Source: Phlegmacium glaucopus (Eukaryota > Basidiomycota > Agaricomycetes > Agaricales > Cortinariaceae). From it: a DNA stretch of 64,000 bases. Position numbers and translations under genes: made by a program. Positions 57,796 through 64,000 of this stretch are shown in pieces. Every line of letters begins with the position of its first letter. Positions within the stretch are counted from its first letter, which is position 1. The notes below the pieces were generated by a model. It had not been told where the DNA came from. It saw nothing but the letters and a program-made list of their open reading frames with translations, and searched no databases. The DNA is taken from assembly GCA_015039465.1 (NCBI GenBank), contig MU130532.1, positions 426,502 through 490,501 of the forward strand, in the 5' to 3' direction.

Positions 57796-58467
57796 TGGCA
57801 AGACAAGCATACATTGTCACCGAAAAGACGTAATTGGAAGGGTCATGACACATAGTGAGGCCTATTGATAGTTGCCGGTGTTAGCGTCGATTCATATTTG
57901 AGCTCCGCTGGCAAATACGGCAACTCCAACAGTGAACTTGGAGTTGAACGTTGAACTGCCACTTGAATGCCACCCGTAGCGATCCAAGAGCAGTCTCGCA
58001 ATTTTGAACATCTCTCAGCTATGCCAAACTATCCATAAATAAGGATTGCCTCCCTCTGGCGAAATTTACACAAATGATATACCATGGCTTAAGGAGCAGA
58101 ATTCCCTGTCATTGATTCATCCCCGAGTTCTCTTGCTTTCAATGGACGTCTCAAAATCTGGTGCTGCGGTGGATTCGGACTGTTTCTTGTTGAAACACTC
58201 TCCTTTACGGAGTCTCTTGTGTCCTTCTCACTGTTCTGTCATGCATGGCCACTTCAAATTTCTAAAATTCAACGGATTCAGACCCATAATTCACATTCAT
58301 GTTAAACTCGCTGCATAGCATATCACCCCTGCTAAGCATTTCATCTCGTTCTCGATTATAATAACACGTTACTTCTGTAGTTCCCATTCAGTCAGAACCA
58401 AAGTCGTGTCTACACTAGGAAGATACGTACGCCACTCTGGACATCGACTTGTACGAACTTGAAGCTC
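57796..58467. other. Intergenic spacer
   Basis: No gene supported. The frame at 58046-58318 (90 aa) has no recognisable features. Confidence 0.4.
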
Positions 58468-58702
58468 TCAACTGCAAACGCAAATTTGGTCTGCGGACGG
58501 TAGTTGTCAATATTGCATACGCAGGCCGAGGGAATGACAAAAAGCTCTTACCGTCATTGCAGTGGCCGTTGAGATGGCCGAGTTCAAGGCAATGAGCTTC
58601 GCAACCTGCGTTACCAAAGAATTGGCAGCTAATGGCAGAGGCAAAAGGTGTAGCGAGGAGAACCAAGGCTAAAATCTTGATGGGAAGACGGTGGAACTGC
58701 AT
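58468..58702 (-). CDS. Defensin-like CS-alpha-beta peptide precursor
   Basis: Two exons, 58702-58552 and 58490-58468, joined across a 61-bp intron (GTAAGA...CCGCAG), encode 57 aa. Residues 1-23 (KILALVLLATPFASA core) form a signal peptide. The predicted mature peptide of about 34 residues has six Cys at precursor positions 26, 34, 38, 48, 54 and 56. The spacing C-x7-C-x3-C-x9-C-x5-C-x1-C and a Gly-x-Cys (46-48) match the CS-alpha-beta defensin fold. The intron falls just before the last two Cys, so the unspliced frame hides the motif. Fungal members of this fold include secreted antibacterial peptides; target and activity here are unknown. No propeptide is seen between signal and mature part. 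Confidence 0.75.
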
Positions 58703-58790
58703 CTTTTTCTTTTGCGTGTACGTCGGTGACTATGAGTATTGGCTGTCTGGGCTCTGTTCTGGAGTGCGGTTGGAGGGTTCGAATGCCTTA

Positions 58791-58801
58791 GCATTTATAC
58801 C
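58791..58801 (-). promoter_or_regulatory. TATA box of defensin-like gene
   Basis: Minus-strand GGTATAAATGC lies about 90 bp upstream of the ATG at 58702, a sensible TATA position for a strongly regulated secreted-peptide gene. Confidence 0.5.
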
Positions 58802-61453
58802 TTTCAAGGTTTAGGATCGCCTTCCTCTTCGATCCTACAGTAGGCAAAAGGAGGAAAGTGTAGTTCTTGTCAATCTATCAAGCCCATGTGCCACACAAAT
58901 GGAGCTGTCATTGTTTCAATGTTTGCATTTTTACATAAATCATGCACCGATTTCTACCTCGATTGACATCTATAATTTTTGGCAGACCTCAAAGCTCGCC
59001 GTCGATTCAGGTTAGAATGGTCTGTTCTTCACTCAAATCCGTGCCGTTTTGTTGGGATTAGCCTTGTTAATGAGGCTTGCCAGTGGAAATTCTGTTGATG
59101 TCTTTGTTGCGACTGTGATTCTCCTTCAAGTTAGATCATGTATCGATACTGCTAAATGATCGCCACGCACCAAAGTACTATGATGGCAACCGAATTCACG
59201 ATGACAGGTAACTCTTTAATCATTTAATTATTTGACAGGTGGTGCATTTCAAGATGAGCTTGGCAACTTCTAAATCCTGATGGCAAAGGCGTGTGGTTCG
59301 CTCCCTGGTATGCAATTCTCTAAATCACTCAATGAAGATTCAAATTAATACAATTATGTTCGCCGCTCGTAACGTATGGACGGATGTCTTGTTTCGTATG
59401 AGCTTCTAGGCCCAGTACACATGACCAAATTCTGAGTTGAACATAAATTGAACATAGGAAGTTGTTCTCCTTTAGTTCTTCCTATCTCCAAATAGAGACC
59501 GCTGGTAGAAGTCTAATAATAATTGTGTGGGGCCCATGTCACCTCGTTGTACTACTCGCTGTTAACCATCTATTCTTTACATGTGTATTAGACTATGCTC
59601 TACTATGCTCCAAACCCTGAATTATTATCATTACTACTTCGCTTTGCTTTGATGGTCGGCTATATTTTCGCAAGAATTACCCCAGCGTTACCGAATAATT
59701 AGTATTTCGTTTGATTCGATGACTATCACTCGGGCGGCCTAGTAGTTTAATTTAATGATGAAGGTGATGTGAACTAAAGCAGCACAGTAGACCCACGGGC
59801 AATGGCAAGTCGTAACAGGCGTCGATATAGTCCTCCAAGGTTAAATACTTTGTGGCGGAAGGTCACCATGCGTTACACACACAACCCTAGCCGGCTAGCC
59901 CTCGCTTCCAGTTCAAGATTTTTACCTGACCTTGCCAAATTTATCAGAGTTATGGTTAGTCGTAAGTCTGTACTCGCCGTAATTACTATCGGGTGCGACC
60001 AGGTCTTCTGGAAATTTAGATAACAGGCTGAGGCTTTAGTTAAACTTATTATATATAAAAAGCTATTGAATAATTGAGCAGGCTTCGAACTAACCATGAT
60101 GTCAAGGAACTGAGAAGTTGCCGTGCTGTAGTTTTCTGATCATAATCGCCTGTGCCATTCCTCGAGTCGTTTGTTTTATCTGACATCTTTTATATTAGAA
60201 CCGTGAATTGTAATTGTGAGCGCTCTCAATTGTGGTCGAGTTATCGAATGCATTTTCAAATGACTATAGGCTGACCGGTATTGGGCGGGACCTCCCATTT
60301 GTCCTCGAAGGACGTTCTCCAGTGTTAATATTTCGCTGTCACCTCATCCGTCCGAGTCCTTTCACCACTTGTCTCTGTAAAGAACCTGTAAAATCCCGAA
60401 CTTTTGACAGATCATAGTCAAGCAGCAATCAACAATCGGTGCACATGAATAACGTCCCGCGAAAGTGCTTAGAATCTGGGAGCTTGGTAATATGCATTGT
60501 TTTAGCACCGTTTATGGTGTTACTAATTGTAGTGTCGGCAGAACGAGCAACGGGAGAAGATTGTTCAGCACTTTCTGCCCCCGACAAGAAAGCGCTCTCT
60601 GGATCTTTATCATATGCTCATCCGGGGTGTAACAGGGGAATCCGGGAATTGGGATGCGACCTTATGTGCACACGGCCAAAGTGCGCAAGGGATGTACCTT
60701 AGAGGAAAGTGCAAAGGAAGGGGATGGAAGAAAGATAGAGCGCAAGGGAAAGCGACGGAAGAAAGATAGAGGATCTGACAAGGTGCATCCTGTAATGAAG
60801 CAAAGACTTGGAATTTCATATCAGAGGAATCCGACACTCACAAGAAGCAAACAGCGTTGCATCGACCTCCACTTCCACCCAGTCTATCCATCCTCCGATA
60901 CCATAAGGAACGCAAAAAGGTCCAAGCAATTCTCTATTTTGCGATTCAACTCTCCAGCTTCCCCTTCACTAAGAAGCATTGATCGACCAAGCGCGAACAT
61001 GCGCCGCAATACCTTTGCCGTATTTCTCGATCGTGGAGTTGTAAATTTCGGTTTCATCGCTGTTCATCGTAGACGTAGGATCGAGTTAAAAATCATTCAT
61101 GCAAGGATTGAGAGCGCATGTATGTTCCCTTCGGACCTGGTGTAAGAGAGTTCGGCTGAGGTGAAGAAGGGGCAACAGTATCAGTTGAGTTTGTACTAGA
61201 TTATTCGCAGATGATGCTTTAGGTTGAGCATCTTCCACTGTCAGTGGACTATGAGATAGTATTTGTCGATGGTTGCATCAAGTGTCGTAATAGCGGCATG
61301 GAACACACTTCCGATTGCTTCACCGGCATTGATGAAGGTTTGCTTGTTGATTATCTCAAAAAGCGTTAACGTGATCAGACTTGTCTTCGACAAACATCCC
61401 GGGTAGACATCAGTCATTCCAACATACTGACCTGCCACCTACTTCTATTGAAT
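58802..61453. other. Gene-poor stretch
   Basis: No gene can be supported over 2.6 kb. The frame at 60439-60702 (87 aa) has a hydrophobic segment (LVICIVLAPFMVLLIVVSA) and several Cys, so a small secreted protein is conceivable, but nothing else supports it. Other frames are featureless. Confidence 0.35.
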
Positions 61454-62753
61454 CTATTCTGCACGGAACCAGTCATCGTCTCCAATATCTTCGTTGCTAT
61501 GCTCTATCTGTGACCATACCAGAAACAAAAGTCAATGAGGGCAATGACACAGAGGAGAGTAGGAGTCACTTACCCAATATGCGATGATTCCAGCGATCAC
61601 ATCACACATTGTGCGTGAAATCTCTTCGTTACCAGGAGGGACTACGGTCATGAGCCGAGTCCGTTGCAAAGACTGAGCATATATGGCACCATCGCCGTTA
61701 AGGTTCATTTTAAGGACGAGGAAAATCCAGTTATGTCCATCGGTCACAGCTCCACGAACAATGTTTTTTCTACTATATAATTGTCATTAATTAATGGAAA
61801 ATGAAACCAAGAAGTCGCTGACCCAAGTTGTTTTGCACAAGTATACATTCCACATACGGCTTGAGGGACATGGTCCTCGAGCGAAAGATTGCTTGTCTTG
61901 GCTTCTAAAACAAAAAAAGTATGATCAAAGTTGTGCAGTACCTCTAGACGTGGCCTTGCCAAAAACTTTTCTGCAGAAATTTGAGCCAGGCGAATAGCGG
62001 TTGTTGAAGGAAGAAATTTACCTGCGTCCGGTGCGCTTACCTCAATGGCGGTGTAGTCTATATAACCTCCAAGGGTGAAACTAAAAGGTTTGACAGTCGT
62101 AGCCGGGACGCTCTGCTTGAGGCTGAGCACCAACTGCTTGCTTTGTGGCACCATTGCAGATGCGCGGAAGAAGAAGGAATCGATCCAAACACGCGAGGCA
62201 TTCTGATGAATTCAACACGAGATATGTGCCCATTATATTTCGTACACACTCACCGCTCTCGGAACGAGTTTTTGCAGCACACGGAGGTGACGATACAACC
62301 CCTCAGAAGACCAGTGTTCAGTCATTCCAAGTTCCTCCATCGCGGCCACCCGTACTTCGTAATCTGTTTTCAGCTTTAGTGAACCACCAAATTTGATGTT
62401 CAGCTGGGACAAATCTTCTTCTGTCATTCCAGAGAAAGAAAGAGCCTGTAAGAGACGATAAGGTCATGTTTGCTAGCGGGATTACGGCGTACCTCGTCGA
62501 GCTTCGATCCCATCATCTCGAGCATTTTTGTTAGCGTTTCCTCGAAATCCGGCTCAAATGTAATTAGGTTCTCTTGCGGCTGAAAATCGTCAGAGGCATC
62601 AACCTCGTTCGTTGCGGTAACTGTCTTCAGCAATGATTTGATGCTGATGAGCGATTGGTAGGCCATCCTCAGTTCCAATCCCGTAAGTCCAGACGTTTCA
62701 TTGCGCTTGTTCCTATTCGTAGCGTTCGATGCTGGCGCTTGTGATATTGGCAT
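61454..62753 (-). CDS. PD-(D/E)XK-nuclease-like protein
   Basis: Six exons: 62753-62493, 62445-62254, 62202-62022, 61970-61823, 61769-61574 and 61507-61454, 343 aa, phases consistent. The N-terminal half is helical. Residues about 165-300 look like a restriction-endonuclease-type core: a strand with an acidic residue (GYIDYTAIEVS, Asp200), then FFVLEAK with Glu234-x-Lys236, then LEDHVPQAVCGMYTCAKQLG and VRGAVTDGHNWIFLVLK, the helix-strand order seen in many PD-(D/E)XK families. The C-terminal helix has EEISRTMCDVIAGIIAYW. Similar proteins are numerous in Agaricomycetes, with no known role to my knowledge; defence or transposon-derived functions are possible. Start taken at ATG 62753 rather than 62810. 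Confidence 0.75.
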
Positions 62754-63479
62754 TTGCGAGGGATGAGACGTAAGACGTATCGTGAAAGAGGCGAAAGAGT
62801 AGCAACTCAAGTACTAGATGCTCCTCGATGATCTACATTCTTGTTGTACTGTAATATGGCCGCAGTTTTCGGAGACTAATTTTTTGGGTACACATGTCTT
62901 TTTGGACGGCTTATCGTTATGAATCCTGCTGTAAAGCACCGAATTTTACCCTGCCTAAATTAATAATATATTCTCGATAGCGTCAGGCTTTATTCGGTGT
63001 TTTAATGAGCCTGGCAATCATGTCCTACAGTGAAAGAAACTTGCTTGCAATTTCCATCATGGCCACTTTTAACAAGCAGAGAAATTTGAAGTTAGAGAAG
63101 TCGGTTGTGTTCGTAACATGATCATCCTTATCTGCGCTGAAAATATCGATGACCGAGGCTAACTTGAGTACTTATGAGGTTGGCACATATAAAGCTAAGA
63201 GCCAAAACTAAACAGATCCAATTCAATTAAGCGACTACGAGTAACATAGATGTAATCAGATCTTAAGCAAGTAAAAGGTATATATCTATGGTAGGAAACC
63301 AAGAAAAAAAAGGAAATTCGATATGGGAGTCCGAGAGAGTCCTAGGATGGAAAAGAAGAAAAGAGATGAAAATTGGGAAGAGATGAGATGGTGAGATGAA
63401 ATTAGGAATAAATATATTAGTATTAGGAAGAATAATCAAATACGGAATGAGAACGGGAACGGGAACGAGAAAAAATGAG
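62754..63479. other. Intergenic spacer
   Basis: No gene supported. It separates the PD-(D/E)XK-like gene from the 3' UTR of the partial gene at the right edge. Confidence 0.4.
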
Positions 63480-63704
63480 AAGTCAATGAAGCACAAGAAA
63501 AAACGGGGAAGGGTATGAAATGGGGAAGAGGGTGGATTTTGGGAGGTGAGGAGTAACAAGGCAATAAGGGAAAGAGATACGGGTAGTGGAACAGACAGAC
63601 AGGAGGGACGGAATACATGTACAGAATAAATCTACAGGATAAATCAATTGAGACCGGGACAGAAGGTTTTGAACCTGGAGGACCTTCGACAACAGGCAGG
63701 ACTT
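63480..63704 (-). other. 3' UTR similar to that of the RGG-box gene
   Basis: Minus-strand sequence parallels 52631-52830 on the plus strand, with shared strings CAATTGATTTATCCTGTAGA and TTGTTACTCCTCACCTCCCA. Similarity outside coding sequence supports a fairly recent inverted duplication or a conserved 3' UTR. Confidence 0.7.
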
Positions 63705-64000
63705 TTACTCGGCTACTCCTTTGGCTTTCTTCTCTTTGATCCTCTGCGAAGAACGGCCCGCAGAGGTAGATTCAGAGGGAAGCATTTGAGATCCAGAAGA
63801 TGACGCCGGCAAGTTGTCTGGGGGGTTGCTTCCGTTACGAGCAGCTCCCAAAGTTCCAATATCAGCCTCAGGAGAAGGCCGAGGGTTAAAGCGGATGGAC
63901 TTTCCGATAGGTGGGATTATTATTCGTCCAAGACGACGGTCGGAAGGGGTAGGAGATGGGCAACGAGGGCGAACAGCAGGAGGCGACTGGCGCATCCTGG
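63705..64000 (-). CDS. Paralogue of the RGG-box gene, 3' part (runs off window)
   Basis: An open frame entering from the right edge encodes about 98 residues matching the C-terminus of the protein at 50665-52630: RQSPPAVRPRCPSPTPSDRR, SIRFNPRPSPEADIGTLGAA and RSSQRIKEKKAKGVAE then stop. It differs by several substitutions and short indels, all in frame, consistent with a functional paralogue. The 5' part, including any RGG box, lies outside the window. Confidence 0.85.
   Translation of the reverse strand, partial: RMRQSPPAVRPRCPSPTPSDRRLGRIIIPPIGKSIRFNPRPSPEADIGTLGAARNGSNPPDNLPASSSGSQMLPSESTSAGRSSQRIKEKKAKGVAE

Noticed and set aside
60439..60702. Small secreted protein candidate
   Set aside because: Only a hydrophobic segment and scattered Cys support it; no promoter, splice or homology evidence.

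Overview
The window looks like genomic DNA of a basidiomycete, most likely an Agaricomycete. Genes are intron-dense, with mostly 47-80 bp introns that have GT (sometimes GC) donors and CTNA-type branch sites. There is a Ty3 chromovirus with a chromodomain, a Ty1/copia element, a berberine-bridge-type flavoenzyme, TPR-CHAT and F-box proteins. No prokaryotic or viral genome features are present. I derived gene models by hand from reading frames, splice signals and protein motifs.

Region 1 (1-11 kb) is a transposon graveyard. A truncated copia fragment with its 3' LTR (to 1586) abuts a chromovirus (1587-6518) whose reading frames are broken by TGA codons. That element carries an antisense solo LTR of its own family. 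Further on are a second LTR family (solo at 7125-7684, partner at 19423-20017), a decayed hAT transposase (about 7.9-9.05 kb) and a hAT-like MITE (9727-10561) split by another solo LTR.

Region 2 (11-31 kb) is an accessory block bracketed by a 2.4-kb direct duplication carrying two near-identical FAD-oxidase genes (11039-13070 and 28074-30018, both minus strand). Between the copies are a 5'-truncated class II fructose-bisphosphate aldolase pseudogene joined to a duplicated exon 1, a Thr-rich and Cys-repeat membrane protein, a long gene-poor stretch, a copia element with matching LTRs (20380-25481) and a single-pass membrane protein gene.

Region 3 (30.9-52.6 kb) is gene-dense: a roadblock/LC7 dynein light chain, CFIm25 (NUDT21-like), a 20-exon SulP transporter with STAS and cyclic-nucleotide-binding-like domains, a 1313-aa TPR-CHAT protein, a divergently transcribed protein of unknown family, a Dbl-type RhoGEF and an RGG-box protein. 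The TPR-CHAT gene and its divergent neighbour form the most interesting pair; the arrangement recalls fungal cell-death loci that pair a CHAT protease with a pore-forming effector.

Region 4 (53-64 kb) is looser: an O-fucosyltransferase-like pseudogene, satellites, an F-box gene, a two-exon six-cysteine defensin-like peptide gene, a PD-(D/E)XK-like protein gene and, at the right edge, the inverted 3' part of a paralogue of the RGG-box gene.
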